A stretch of DNA of 64,000 nucleotides, taken from assembly GCA_013297865.1 (NCBI GenBank), contig JAAFIP010000012.1:1-64000 (forward strand). The letters run 5' to 3'. A program made the translations under genes and the position numbers. The stretch comes from Polaromonas sp. Lineage in GTDB: Bacteria > Pseudomonadota > Gammaproteobacteria > Burkholderiales > Burkholderiaceae_C. Positions 1-8,832 of this stretch are shown piece after piece. The notes beneath the pieces are model-generated. The model saw only the letters and a list, made by a program, of their open reading frames with translations. It did no database searches and was not told the DNA's origin. Numbering within the stretch: position 1 is the first letter of the stretch; every line of letters begins with the position of its first letter.

Positions 1-1
1 C

Positions 2-958
2 CGCATCGGCCAGGAAGTCATCGTCGACTTCTTGAACGGCGACCCCGACCGCCCCTTCATCATGGGCCGCGTCTACAACGACGACCAGCCCAAACCCTTT
101 GACAGCCACACCCAAAGCGGCTTCAGAACACGATCCACCCCCGAAGGCACGGCCGCCAACTGCAACGAATTTCGCTTTGATGACAAAAAAGGCGAAGAAC
201 AGGTCTACCTGCATGCCGAGAAAAACCAGGACCTGGAGGTAGAGAACGACGAAACCCACTGGGTCGGCCGCGACCGCAAAAAGACCATTGATCGCGACGA
301 AACCAACCACATCAAGCAAGACCGCACCGAAACCGTAGATCGCAACGAAAAGATCAACGTACACGGCTGGAGAACCGAAGAGGTTGACCTGGACGAGACC
401 ATCACCATCCACAAAAACCGCACCGAGCGGGTGGATCTGGATGAGAAGATCAGTATTGGCAAGAACCGAAGCGAAGATGTGGAGCTCAACGAGACCATCA
501 GCATCGGCAAGAACCGCACCGAGAGTGTGGGGGCTAATGAGACGATTGCTATTGCTAAGAACCGCAGCGTGACTATTGGCGGCAGCAAGACTGAGTCGGT
601 GAAGAAGACCAAGACGGAGACTATCGCCTTGGCCAAAGCCTTGAGCATTGGCTTGGGCTACCAAACTACGGTAGGCGCAGCAATGAACACCACGGTAGCA
701 GGATTTCAGGCTACGCAGGTAGGCCTGTACAAGAACATCCTGGTAGGCGGCAACTGGACCAACACCGTCAAATCATCATACAGCCTGGATGTGAGTAAAG
801 ACATTGTGATCGATGCAGGCAGCAGCATCACGCTGCGGGTTGGTAAGAGCGTCCTCGTTCTTAAAAAAGACGGTACTGTGACCCTTAATGGCAAAGACAT
901 TGATGTTGTCGGCTCCAAGCACATTGGTATGGAAGCCAAGCGTATCGACATGAATTGA
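2..958 (+). CDS. vgrG: VgrG, type VI secretion spike protein (5' end missing)
   Basis: This is the C-terminal part of a VgrG/Tssi spike protein; the reading frame is already open at the first bases of the window, so the start lies outside. The opening residues (RIGQEVIVDFLNGDPDRPFI, then a short MGRVYN motif) are the gp5-like OB-fold region of VgrG. After that comes a run of about six 16-residue repeats, roughly window positions 300-600, with the pattern x-K-N-R-[ST]-E-x-V-[DEG]-x-[ND]-E-[TK]-I-x-I. These fit the triple-stranded beta-helix needle. The needle would carry the PAAR-like tip encoded downstream and load the effector encoded after it. Family identity is clear. The effector partner is inferred from gene order. 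Confidence 0.93.
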   Translation, partial: RIGQEVIVDFLNGDPDRPFIMGRVYNDDQPKPFDSHTQSGFRTRSTPEGTAANCNEFRFDDKKGEEQVYLHAEKNQDLEVENDETHWVGRDRKKTIDRDETNHIKQDRTETVDRNEKINVHGWRTEEVDLDETITIHKNRTERVDLDEKISIGKNRSEDVELNETISIGKNRTESVGANETIAIAKNRSVTIGGSKTESVKKTKTETIALAKALSIGLGYQTTVGAAMNTTVAGFQATQVGLYKNILVGGNWTNTVKSSYSLDVSKDIVIDAGSSITLRVGKSVLVLKKDGTVTLNGKDIDVVGSKHIGMEAKRIDMN

Positions 959-1007
959 TCATGCGCATTTATCCACAAAATAGCTCCTAAGAGAAACATC
1001 ATTCGCG

Positions 1008-2291
1008 ATGACGTCCAGTATCGACACAACCGTCTCCGCCCCCTTTAAAGCGGAGCCACCGCCCGAAGTGGTTAACCACACGCCTTGGCCCAGCCAAAAC
1101 TATCAGCATATTGATCCCTTAGGCGATCTGTTCCATGTGGTTGTCACCCGCGTCAGCTACAGCATGGCAGGCATGGACTACGACTCAGGTCTGCCCATTC
1201 CTCACATCCTGCCGCCCGAGCAGCAAGGCGAACTCATTACGTCAGATCAATACCAAGGCGACATCAACTACACCAGCGTCATCCAAGAAAGCGACTTCGC
1301 GCCCTACAAACCGCTGTGTGATGTGATCTTGGCTAACGCAGCAGCTTTTGCTCCACAAGGTAAGCCCGCTGCCAGATGGTTAGCTGGCTTTCGATTCGGT
1401 GAGCACATCCTCAAGAAACTCCAAGTCACAGGCCCGCGCCACTACACTAACGGCATCTCTGGGTGGAGCATGAGTGAACCCGAATTGGCCATCAGCGTTC
1501 CGTTGTGCTACGAGTTAGCCTTTGGGGGTCCCAACATTGTGCCTGCGCGTGATCTCGCACATACTGATGAAGAAGACGCTAAATTCCCGGCCTACTACGA
1601 ACCGAATCCCATCGGCTGTGGACGTTTAGGCGGTAAAGACACCAAAGTTTGGATCGAGAGCCAATGTAGGTTGTTTAAACAAAACAAAAACCAAAATAAC
1701 GAAAAAATCTCTGAACTCCTCCAATACGTTGTCAACCAACAGGGTCACTACCGCGCCCCCCAAATCGAAGAGGTCGAGCGCCCCTACAAATCCGCTGAGC
1801 ATGACTACCCCATCATCGGTGTCGGTGCTGTAGCACGCTGGTGGCTACCAAGACGCAACTACGCTGGAACCCATGACGACAAATGGAAGCAAACCCAGTG
1901 GCCCAAAAGCCCCAAGGATCATGATTACCGCTACTGGAACTGCGCCCCTGAAGACCAGCAAGTACCGTACCCCCAAGGCGGCGAGCAAATCAGCCTGATT
2001 AACCTCACCCCGAACCCCGCGCCCGATGGTGGCCCCATCCATTTTGCGCTGCCCACTGAAAAACTCCAAGTACTCGTGCGCCTGCAAGCTGGTCCCATGC
2101 TCATGATGCCCATGAACATAGACACTGTTGTGATCGACTTTGCCAGCGGCACGCTCAGCACCACCAGCCGCATCCTCATCCCTACTGATCTAGAAGTACG
2201 CAAGATAGAGATTGGCACAGCCAATCCACAGGGCGATGGACTCCTGCAAGTCCAAGGGGCGAGCTTAGCAAGCCGTGCTAATCAGAGCTAA
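1008..2291 (+). CDS. DUF2169 domain protein, T6SS effector adaptor
   Basis: A 427-residue protein directly behind vgrG. The N-terminal half has the DUF2169 pattern: a proline-rich opening, then VVVTRVSYSM, then a DVI..A.A.AP.G.P short motif and an FGEHILKKL-like segment. DUF2169 proteins are established adaptors or chaperones encoded between vgrG and PAAR/effector genes, and they help load cargo onto the spike. The ATG at 1008 has a weak AAGAGA ribosome site upstream and no closer alternative. No signal peptide or membrane segment is seen, so the protein should act in the cytosol. Confidence in the domain is high; the specific cargo (the toxin at 2735) is inferred from position. Confidence 0.85.
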   Translation: MTSSIDTTVSAPFKAEPPPEVVNHTPWPSQNYQHIDPLGDLFHVVVTRVSYSMAGMDYDSGLPIPHILPPEQQGELITSDQYQGDINYTSVIQESDFAPYKPLCDVILANAAAFAPQGKPAARWLAGFRFGEHILKKLQVTGPRHYTNGISGWSMSEPELAISVPLCYELAFGGPNIVPARDLAHTDEEDAKFPAYYEPNPIGCGRLGGKDTKVWIESQCRLFKQNKNQNNEKISELLQYVVNQQGHYRAPQIEEVERPYKSAEHDYPIIGVGAVARWWLPRRNYAGTHDDKWKQTQWPKSPKDHDYRYWNCAPEDQQVPYPQGGEQISLINLTPNPAPDGGPIHFALPTEKLQVLVRLQAGPMLMMPMNIDTVVIDFASGTLSTTSRILIPTDLEVRKIEIGTANPQGDGLLQVQGASLASRANQS

Positions 2292-2344
2292 GAAGTTACC
2301 CGCTCAAGCCCTAGACCCAACCGCATCAAAAAGAGAATCCCACC

Positions 2345-2704
2345 ATGGCCTTACAAGCAGCCACCGCCAAAGACAGTCAGTTCGTCATCATCTGCATGGC
2401 TCCAGATGTGTGCTTCACACCCAAAAAGCCGTACTACCCCATACCGTACCCCATCACGCACAAATTCGATCAAACCAAGAAACCCTCCCAAAATGTTTTC
2501 TTTGCTGGTAAAGCCGCTTATCGTCACAAAGTCAGCTTTGTCGATAACGTCAGCGGCGATCAGCCCGGCAAAGGTGGCGGCTTGGTTAGTCAAGTCAACG
2601 TCAAGATCAGCCACAACATCGACAAGAGTGACACTGTCTTCGTCAACGGCAAGCCCATCGTGCGCACGGGCGATACGGTCTGGATGAACTGGAAGAAGAA
2701 ATAG
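2345..2704 (+). CDS. PAAR-like DUF4150 protein, T6SS spike tip
   Basis: A 119-residue protein of the DUF4150 (PAAR-like) family. A proline/tyrosine-rich N-terminus precedes an NVFFAGKAAYRHKVSF-like strand, a G-D-Q-P-G-K-G-G-G turn and a C-terminal V-F-V-N-G-K-P-I-V-R-T-G-D segment typical of PAAR-type tip folds. It should cap the VgrG trimer and help carry the effector. The gene lies 53 bp after the DUF2169 gene and 30 bp before the toxin gene, so the four genes are probably one transcript. It carries no toxin domain of its own, so the effector is a separate protein. Confidence 0.85.
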   Translation: MALQAATAKDSQFVIICMAPDVCFTPKKPYYPIPYPITHKFDQTKKPSQNVFFAGKAAYRHKVSFVDNVSGDQPGKGGGLVSQVNVKISHNIDKSDTVFVNGKPIVRTGDTVWMNWKKK

Positions 2705-2734
2705 GGCAACGAGTAAACGAGCAAGACAAGCGCT

Positions 2735-3898
2735 ATGGCTCCTCCCAAGATTAATAAACCCGCCAAAGGCAAGAAAGCCAACGCCAAACCGGCCAGTGAT
2801 CCGGCCCAGGGGCCGATTGGCAACACCAGCGGCGTAGTCGTGCCCAAGGTTGACCCCAACCTCAATGACGGCAACACTGAAATCCCCGTGGTGGCCGAAA
2901 CCAAAGAAGAGAAAAACTTCCTTGAAAAACAAAAAGCAAGTAACCAGCAAGCGATTGACGACTGGGTAGCCAGCAAAGGCGATAGCAAGCTAGCGATGGC
3001 AGGGGGCGCATTAGCCACAGCCGTCAATGAAGTGTTTATGCCTGAAGCTTTGTGGGAAATCATTCCCGTAGGCAAGCTTTTCAAGCTAGGTAAGAAGGGC
3101 AAAGACCTGATTACCGGCGGGAAGAAGGCTGACGAAGCGGCTGCTGCAAAAAGAGCAGCAGATGCTAAGAAAGCAGCAGATGCCAAGAAAGCTGAAGAGG
3201 CGAAAAAGGCTGAAGAGGCTAAGAAAGCCAAAGATAAGAATGGCGGCCATATTAAGGGTAAGAAGAAAGTTAAATGCTTTTGCGTCGATGATCACGCCAA
3301 AGGTGGACGTGATGAATATGAGAGGCAACTCAAAAAGCAGCAAGAGGGCATCAACTCGATGTCTGCTAATGACTATTTGAAAGAGCGGCGCGCCTACACA
3401 GGTAAAGACCCTTGTGGCGGATACAAACCGACTGCGGATGGCGTTACCAAGAATCGTGATTCTAGTGTGACTAGGAAGGCAACAGCTGAAATGAAAAAGA
3501 AGCTTGCTAGCCAATACACCAAAGGCATGCTTGCTAAAGGCTTGCCTCCTGGTAAGGCTAAAAGCCTTGGTTCAACTAAAGCGCAGCAGGAACTGGGTAA
3601 CAATGCAGCATTGCATAATCAAGACATGGTTGCAGGTGGCAAAGACGCTATAGGCACTTTGAAAGCGGATGGTAGTCGTAGCCTAGGTTCTGCTGATTTT
3701 GGCTATCGTGATACCAATAGTCATATTGGAAGTCAATGGAATGGTGGTCGCGTGCAAGATATTGATAAGCAAGCTTGCGAAATGGCGTCAGATGGCCAGG
3801 GCGATGAGAAGTTGAATGTAGAGTTACGTCCATGCGGAAAGCACGAGGCCGCTGCCGCAGGGTGTAAAGGTAAATCTAAGCGCAAAGGAAAGAAATAA
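2735..3898 (+). CDS. T6SS effector with Ntox15 (HxxD) DNase domain
   Basis: A 387-residue antibacterial effector candidate. Residues 1-130 form a Lys/Pro-rich leader plus a moderately hydrophobic stretch (KLAMAGGALATAVNEVF). Residues 130-175 are a K/A/E-rich heptad-like linker (repeats of KKAEEA). The C-terminal half matches the Ntox15 polymorphic toxin type: KVKCFCVDDH near its start, a G-K-D-P-C-G-G-Y segment, and the catalytic-type H294-N-Q-D297 motif. Ntox15 is the domain of the Agrobacterium Tde DNase effectors, where HxxD is required for DNA cleavage. The stop codon overlaps the start of the immunity gene by one base (TAATG). The G+C content falls through this gene, as is usual for horizontally exchanged effector/immunity pairs. 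Target (DNA) is inferred from the family. Confidence 0.85.
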   Translation: MAPPKINKPAKGKKANAKPASDPAQGPIGNTSGVVVPKVDPNLNDGNTEIPVVAETKEEKNFLEKQKASNQQAIDDWVASKGDSKLAMAGGALATAVNEVFMPEALWEIIPVGKLFKLGKKGKDLITGGKKADEAAAAKRAADAKKAADAKKAEEAKKAEEAKKAKDKNGGHIKGKKKVKCFCVDDHAKGGRDEYERQLKKQQEGINSMSANDYLKERRAYTGKDPCGGYKPTADGVTKNRDSSVTRKATAEMKKKLASQYTKGMLAKGLPPGKAKSLGSTKAQQELGNNAALHNQDMVAGGKDAIGTLKADGSRSLGSADFGYRDTNSHIGSQWNGGRVQDIDKQACEMASDGQGDEKLNVELRPCGKHEAAAAGCKGKSKRKGKK

Positions 3899-4554
3899 TG
3901 AGTGAGTACAGATTCGATGCGGAGTTTGATTATTTTTTGTCAGAGTTCGGTGAGCCTGCTCAACAAATCCAGATTCCAGATGCAGTGATTACACAGTATG
4001 CAAACAAGTTACCCTCCCAATTGTTTACTTACTGGCGAGGTGTAGGTGCATGTAGTTTTCACAATGGTTTGTTGTGGATGGTTAACCCTGAAGATTACAA
4101 AGTCACCCTTGAAGAATGGCTAGAGGGGACACCTTTTGAAAAGCGAAACGACTTAGCCGTATTCGCGCGTACGGCCTTCGGTAGCTTGCAGGTGTGGGCT
4201 AAGGGGCGAGGCAACATCATGAATATCGATCCTCATCATTCCGTCATTTTTTATTTTGCAAAATCTGATCAAGGCTTGTGGGATGAAAAAGAAGAGAATT
4301 TTGATATGCGTGCTTGGTGGTGTTCCAAGTCGCCAGAAGATTTTGACTACGAAGACGCCAGCGAAAAGCATTTATTCAAACGTGCTTTAAAAAAGCTCAG
4401 CTTCCTAGCCGATGAAGATATGTACGGATTTAGCCACAGCTTAGCGCTAGGTGGCAAAGAAACCTTAGACAACCTTGATGTCGTCAAGCTTGAGATTTAT
4501 CACGACTTGGCAAGGCAGATGAAAGAACCTGAGATAGTGGAACTGGATGTGTAA
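3898..4554 (+). CDS. Immunity protein, GAD-like + DUF1851 domains
   Basis: A 218-residue cytosolic protein that overlaps the toxin stop codon by one base, so translation is probably coupled. The N-terminal part (FDYFLSEFGEPAQQ, then a YWRGVGACSF.NGLLW segment) fits the GAD-like domain. The C-terminal part (F..DFDYEDASEKHLFKRAL, then DEDMYGFSHSLALGG) fits DUF1851. This pair of domains is the established architecture of Tdi1, the immunity partner of the Ntox15 DNase Tde1 in Agrobacterium, so the cognate role here is a strong inference. The sequence is lower in G+C than the flanking core genes. Confidence 0.85.
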   Translation: MSEYRFDAEFDYFLSEFGEPAQQIQIPDAVITQYANKLPSQLFTYWRGVGACSFHNGLLWMVNPEDYKVTLEEWLEGTPFEKRNDLAVFARTAFGSLQVWAKGRGNIMNIDPHHSVIFYFAKSDQGLWDEKEENFDMRAWWCSKSPEDFDYEDASEKHLFKRALKKLSFLADEDMYGFSHSLALGGKETLDNLDVVKLEIYHDLARQMKEPEIVELDV

Positions 4555-5337
4555 CCACCATGTGTGTCACCCGCACGCAACTACACGCACACGAATAATT
4601 ACTCCTATTTCAGCAGCAAACTAATGAAAAAATATGTGTTCTTAGAGGCTAGTTAGGTTTGTGAGTTCTTTACATTTAATATTTATATTTTTGAACGAAG
4701 CAGTAGATCAAATCTACGGCATACTAATTCTTGATACGCCTTCGCGTGATAGGTCACCAACTCCTGCTAATTGGGATAGTGAAAAATTGCAATAACGTAA
4801 ATCTACCGTGCAAGAAGCGGAGTTGGTAGTACATCTAAAACCCATCTATTTATTAGATAACTTTAGGCCGTCGATCCAATAAAACATCGCGGGAGAAGCT
4901 ATTAAATTCATAGTGTTTTCTTCTATCGGTTTTTTCATAATTCGCAGCACTTCTATGAATGGGCGCGTATACTTTTCAGCATCCGGGATAATTCGCTACG
5001 CGACTGTCACTGCCCTGCGTGCTAGTCCTTGATGTCGTTATGCCACTCACCGGAAGCGCTGAAGAGGGAAGAGGAACGGGCGCACTACTGACCTGATTTC
5101 GGGAAGCAGTACCCTGTGCCGACTAAGCTTCACAAATCTAGCTAAACCCCAAAGCACCTAGCTTACAGGGCATCGCATAAATGCAAACACCTCCTAGAGC
5201 GCTGTCCCTGTCCCAAAAATCCAGACAGTTCAAAAATAAAAAATCCAAGCATGATTTTTGCTGTACCAGTAAGAGAGTGTGTCACGAGAAGAGCTAACTT
5301 ACCTATATTCGTAGGAGTCTGGCACAGATTAGTATTT
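4555..5337. other. Non-coding, low-G+C gap behind the T6SS immunity gene
   Basis: About 780 bp separate the immunity gene from the convergent hydrolase gene. No open frame with convincing protein features is seen on either strand. The DNA is AT-rich compared with its neighbours and includes one diverged copy of the interspersed repeat (4863-4908). It is probably decayed sequence at the edge of the T6SS effector island, but no recognisable gene fragment could be named. Confidence 0.5.
4863..4908 (+). repeat. Interspersed repeat, copy 1 (diverged)
   Basis: A full-length but diverged copy of the family: TTAGGCCGTCGATCCAATAA followed by AACATCGCGGGAGAAGCTAT. It carries the TAGGCC arm, the CCAATA block and the CGCGGGAG core in the same order as copies 3, 4 and 8. 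It lies in non-coding DNA. Confidence 0.75.
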
Positions 5338-6696
5338 CTATGCTAGCCAAGCCAGCATCTGCTTGCTAACCACCGGGCTGCTCAGCAGGTGCATATGGTG
5401 AGTACGGTATGCAATGAATTGACGGCTCTTGTCAAAGGCGAGTTGTTGTCCCAGATTGGAGTGTTGACCTAGTGCACTGGGCAACGTAACCAGGCCGTCG
5501 CCAAGCATGCGTTGCGACAGGGTGCTGCGGGGGGCAGCTAGGGTACCGGCTATGGTGTAGCAGGCCACGCCTTGGGGTAGGGGCAGGGGCTCGCGATGGT
5601 CGGGGCTGCGGCGAAAGCGGTCTTTGCCTTGCCAGTGGGTGTCCAATGTGAAGCCATAGCGCAAGTCGGTGATGCCTGCGCTGCGTAGCTGGCCCAGCTT
5701 GGCAAAGGGTTTGGAATAGGGCGTGCTGCCCAGCAGGATGTCGATCCAGTTGCCTGCTTTTTCCAGTGGTGCGCCATGGTGTGGGGTGCCCAGGAAGACG
5801 ATGCTTTTCAGTGCGGTCAGCCAGCTTCCCGGGTTAACCTGCGCGTTGCCCTGGTATGAGTCTGGCTTTTTGGCATGAGGGTTTGGCGCAGACTGGTTTT
5901 GCGCCGCGTGCACAGCGCTGCGTGTGACCAGGCCGCCCATGCTGTGCACGATGATGGTTAGCTCGGTGATGGGCACGCGCCAGTGGGTCATCAGTTGATC
6001 GAGCAGGGCTGACAGCGTGTGGCCATTGGTAGAAGTGTGCAGGCCGGTGTTATAGCGCAGATACAGCGGCGTGGCCTGCATGGCGGCGGCCAGCGTTGCG
6101 CCATGGTCCATCACCTCGCCAGTGGGCTGGGTGCTGCGCCACTGCAGGTCGTTCATGCACAGCCCGTGTATTAGTAGCAGTACTTTGCCTTTAACGGCGC
6201 GCTTGGGCGGCATGGCTTGCCAGTCGAGGGGCTGGCCCTGATAGCGCAGGGTCATGGGCGTGGCAAGGGCGTTGCCGCTGGCCGCCAGGTGGTCGCCCAG
6301 CACACCGTTGAGGGCGGCCAGCACAGCTTCGCGTTCAGCGGTGGGTGGGCTGTCGGGGGAGCTGGGTGGCTCGATATACGGCAGCAGCTTGGCCAATGCA
6401 GTGTCCACCCCCTTGCCCACCAGCGTGGTGATGCTGCGGATGCTGTTAAACACCAACCCGGTGATACCGCGTGTCTGGTCGGGCGTTGCGCCACTGGGCG
6501 CGCCCAGCGTGCTCCACACCGCTTGGTTCACGCCCTCGGCAATGCGGGTGATGTTGTGGGTGGCGCTGGTGGCCAGCTGGGCTGCGGCGCGCAGGTCACT
6601 GGCGCGCAGGTGTGCTCGCAGGGGCTGTGCTTTGGGGGCGCTGCGAGGAGACTTGGGTAGCAAACGAGGCCAGTCGGTTACCAGATTTTCCACCAA
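5338..6696 (-). CDS. Alpha/beta-hydrolase, lipase/PGAP1-like
   Basis: A 452-residue serine hydrolase. Residues 1-160 are an Ala-rich helical region without a clear domain. The hydrolase core starts with VLLLIHGLCMND (oxyanion strand), followed by the nucleophile elbow H-S252-M-G-G and a G-T-P-H-H-G-A-P segment typical of lipase/PGAP1-like esterases. A C-terminal H (near YRTHHMHLL) can complete the triad. The chosen TTG start at 6696 overlaps the end of bamD by 19 bp; a GTG one codon later is equally possible. No signal peptide is seen. The substrate is unknown; a neutral lipid or ester is plausible. Confidence 0.8.
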   Translation of the reverse strand: MVENLVTDWPRLLPKSPRSAPKAQPLRAHLRASDLRAAAQLATSATHNITRIAEGVNQAVWSTLGAPSGATPDQTRGITGLVFNSIRSITTLVGKGVDTALAKLLPYIEPPSSPDSPPTAEREAVLAALNGVLGDHLAASGNALATPMTLRYQGQPLDWQAMPPKRAVKGKVLLLIHGLCMNDLQWRSTQPTGEVMDHGATLAAAMQATPLYLRYNTGLHTSTNGHTLSALLDQLMTHWRVPITELTIIVHSMGGLVTRSAVHAAQNQSAPNPHAKKPDSYQGNAQVNPGSWLTALKSIVFLGTPHHGAPLEKAGNWIDILLGSTPYSKPFAKLGQLRSAGITDLRYGFTLDTHWQGKDRFRRSPDHREPLPLPQGVACYTIAGTLAAPRSTLSQRMLGDGLVTLPSALGQHSNLGQQLAFDKSRQFIAYRTHHMHLLSSPVVSKQMLAWLA

Positions 6697-7514
6697 GGAT
6701 CGGTGGAAGACTTGAAGCCTTTGCTGAGGTATTCGCTCTGGGGGTAGGTTTTTTCCATCACGCGGCGGGTGTCGTCGGCCAGCTGTTTCATGCCCAGGGA
6801 CTCATAGCTTTTGAACATGATGAACAGGGCTTCTTCCAGCGCGGGCACGTTTTGGTAATCGGTGAGGGCGGTCTGGGCGCGGTTGACGGCGGCCACATAA
6901 GCGCCGCGGTTGTAGTAGTAGCGCGCCACGTGCACTTCGTATTGCGCCAGCGAGTTGACGATGTAGGTCATGCGCGCGGTGGCGTCAGGCGTGTAGCGCG
7001 ACTCGGGGAAGCGGGTGGCCAGCTCCTTGAACGACTCAAAAGACTCCTTGGCCGCTTTCTGGTCACGCTCTGACAGGTCTTGCTTGGAGATGAAGCCAAA
7101 CAGGCCCAGTTCGTCGTTGAAGTTGACCAGGCCTTTGAGGTACAGCGCGTAGTCCATCGCCGGGCTGGCGGGGTGCAGCTTCATAAAGCGGTCCAGCGTG
7201 GCCACGGCCTGGGCAGGCTCGCGCGATTTGAAATGGGCGTAGGCTTTTTCCAGCTGGGCCTGCTGGGCTAGCGGAGTGCCTGCAGCGCGGCCTTCAAGCT
7301 TTTCATACAGCGGGATGGCTTTGTCATAAGCGCCCGATTTGGCCTCTTCTTTGGCCTCTGCGTAAATTTTGTTGGGGCTCCAGCCCTCGGTTTTGTCCAC
7401 CGGTTGCGACGAGCAGGCCGCCAGGGCCAACACCATGATGGCAGCGGCTGCCTTGCTCAGCGTTTTCGCGCTGCGGGCCAAGGAAGAATTCACCATCGAT
7501 AATGCTACTGCCAT
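6678..7514 (-). CDS. bamD: Outer-membrane assembly lipoprotein BamD
   Basis: An essential lipoprotein of the BAM complex that holds the TPR scaffold under BamA in the outer membrane. The N-terminus is a lipoprotein signal with lipobox L-A-A-C, followed by five TPR-like helical pairs (YDKAIPLYEKLE, AYAHFKSREPAQAVATLDRF, PDATARMTYI, YYYNRGAYVAAVNRAQ, EEALFIMFKSYESLGM). The preferred start at 7514 has a GGAGCAAGG ribosome site 4 bp upstream; an ATG at 7538 is also in frame. The length (278 aa) is normal for the family. The gene is divergent from rluD with a very short gap, the usual arrangement in betaproteobacteria. Confidence 0.93.
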   Translation of the reverse strand: MAVALSMVNSSLARSAKTLSKAAAAIMVLALAACSSQPVDKTEGWSPNKIYAEAKEEAKSGAYDKAIPLYEKLEGRAAGTPLAQQAQLEKAYAHFKSREPAQAVATLDRFMKLHPASPAMDYALYLKGLVNFNDELGLFGFISKQDLSERDQKAAKESFESFKELATRFPESRYTPDATARMTYIVNSLAQYEVHVARYYYNRGAYVAAVNRAQTALTDYQNVPALEEALFIMFKSYESLGMKQLADDTRRVMEKTYPQSEYLSKGFKSSTDPWWKIW

Positions 7515-7567
7515 AACGCCTTGCTCCAAGCTATTCATCCATACTCTTCAGAACTGCTGTTCCATTC

Positions 7568-8686
7568 GTGCAATCCATTATATCGACCCCCCCATCGCCA
7601 CAGCCCGGCCCTGCCATAGACCCCAGCGCAGAGTCAGAAGAGCTGTTCGAGCCCAGCGCGCTGGACCACGAGCTGCGCAGCTTCGAGCTGCCCGCCGCGC
7701 TGCACGGCCAGCGCCTGGACCGCGCCCTGGTGGAGCTGGTGCCGGAGTTTTCACGTAGCTATTTGCAACAATTAGCCGACGATGGAGCGGTGCTGCTCAA
7801 TGGCGCCGCCGTGCGCAAAAACGCCACCAAGCTGCGTGCTGGCGACCAGCTGCAGATCACCCTTCGACCCACGCCGCAAAGCCAGGCCTTTCGGCCCGAG
7901 GCGATGGACCTGGACATCGTGTTTGAAGACGCGCATTTGCTGATTGTGAACAAACGTGCTGGCGTGGTGGTGCACCCGGCAGCTGGCAACTGGAGCGGTA
8001 CGCTGCTCAATGGCCTGCTGGCCCACGACGCGCAGTGCGCCGAGCTGCCGCGCGCGGGCATTGTGCACCGGCTTGACAAAGACACCAGCGGTTTGATGGT
8101 GGTGGCGCGCACCAGGCTGTGCATGGACGCGCTGGTGGCCATGATCGCTGCGCGTGAGGTGAGCCGCCAGTACATCGCCATTGCCCACCGCGCATGGCCT
8201 GGCGAGGTGCAGCGCCGAGTAGATGCCGCCATCGGCCGCGACATCAAAAACCGCCTACGCATGGCAGTGGTAGACCTGCAGCGCAGCCCCGGCAAGGAGG
8301 CCATGACAGATTTCGAATTGCTATCAAATTCGAAGCTGCCCCCGCGATATTCTATTGGCATGGAGACCCAAAACACTATTGATAACACCTCCAAAACAGA
8401 CGATCAGAGCAATGTGGATGACCGCAGCTACTGCCTGCTGCGCTGCGTGCTGCACACTGGCCGCACCCACCAGATCCGCGTGCACGCCGCGCACATTGCC
8501 CATCCGCTGGTGGGCGACGCGGTGTATGGCGGGGCCAGCGCTGCAGGCCTTGCGCGCCAGGCCCTGCACGCCCAGCGCCTGGCTTTTGCCCACCCCATGA
8601 CAGGGGAAGACCTGGTGTTTACCGCCCCAATGCCCGCCGATTTGCTGCAGGCTTGCCAGGCGCTGGGCCTGCGCTACAATGGCTGA
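7568..8686 (+). CDS. rluD: 23S rRNA pseudouridine 1911/1915/1917 synthase RluD
   Basis: An RluA-family synthase that modifies helix 69 of 23S rRNA. An S4 RNA-binding domain covers about residues 45-105 ([20 protein letters not shown]). The catalytic motif is [10 protein letters not shown] with Asp170, and the C-terminal R-T-H-Q-I-R-V-H motif is intact. Start is GTG at 7568. Residues ~251-270 interrupt the normal fold with a peptide encoded by a reverse-oriented interspersed repeat (positions 8320-8375). It lies between the [10 protein letters not shown] strand and the [15 protein letters not shown] strand, probably as a surface loop, and the frame is kept. The gene is divergent from bamD, with scpB downstream. 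Confidence 0.93.
   Translation: MQSIISTPPSPQPGPAIDPSAESEELFEPSALDHELRSFELPAALHGQRLDRALVELVPEFSRSYLQQLADDGAVLLNGAAVRKNATKLRAGDQLQITLRPTPQSQAFRPEAMDLDIVFEDAHLLIVNKRAGVVVHPAAGNWSGTLLNGLLAHDAQCAELPRAGIVHRLDKDTSGLMVVARTRLCMDALVAMIAAREVSRQYIAIAHRAWPGEVQRRVDAAIGRDIKNRLRMAVVDLQRSPGKEAMTDFELLSNSKLPPRYSIGMETQNTIDNTSKTDDQSNVDDRSYCLLRCVLHTGRTHQIRVHAAHIAHPLVGDAVYGGASAAGLARQALHAQRLAFAHPMTGEDLVFTAPMPADLLQACQALGLRYNG
8320..8375 (-). repeat. Interspersed repeat, copy 2 (in frame inside rluD)
   Basis: Carries AGCTGCCCCCGCGATATTCT, then ATTGGCATGGAGACCCAAAA. Relative to the family it is in reverse orientation, and it translates as [17 protein letters not shown] within RluD without breaking the frame. Confidence 0.85.
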
Positions 8687-8832
8687 AATGTCACGGCACT
8701 GTTAACCATTCCAGCCGATTTGACGAATGGCGCAAAGAGCGCCGCCCACCCCTTGAATTCAACGCCTTTTTGAACGCACCGTGCCTGTGGCCGGTTTGCA
8801 CACAGCTTATTCTTATTGGGAATCTGACAACC

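Noticed and set aside
205-648. A long minus-strand frame opposite vgrG
   Set aside because: It arises from the repeated codons of the VgrG needle and has a Ser/Arg-rich, nonsense composition.
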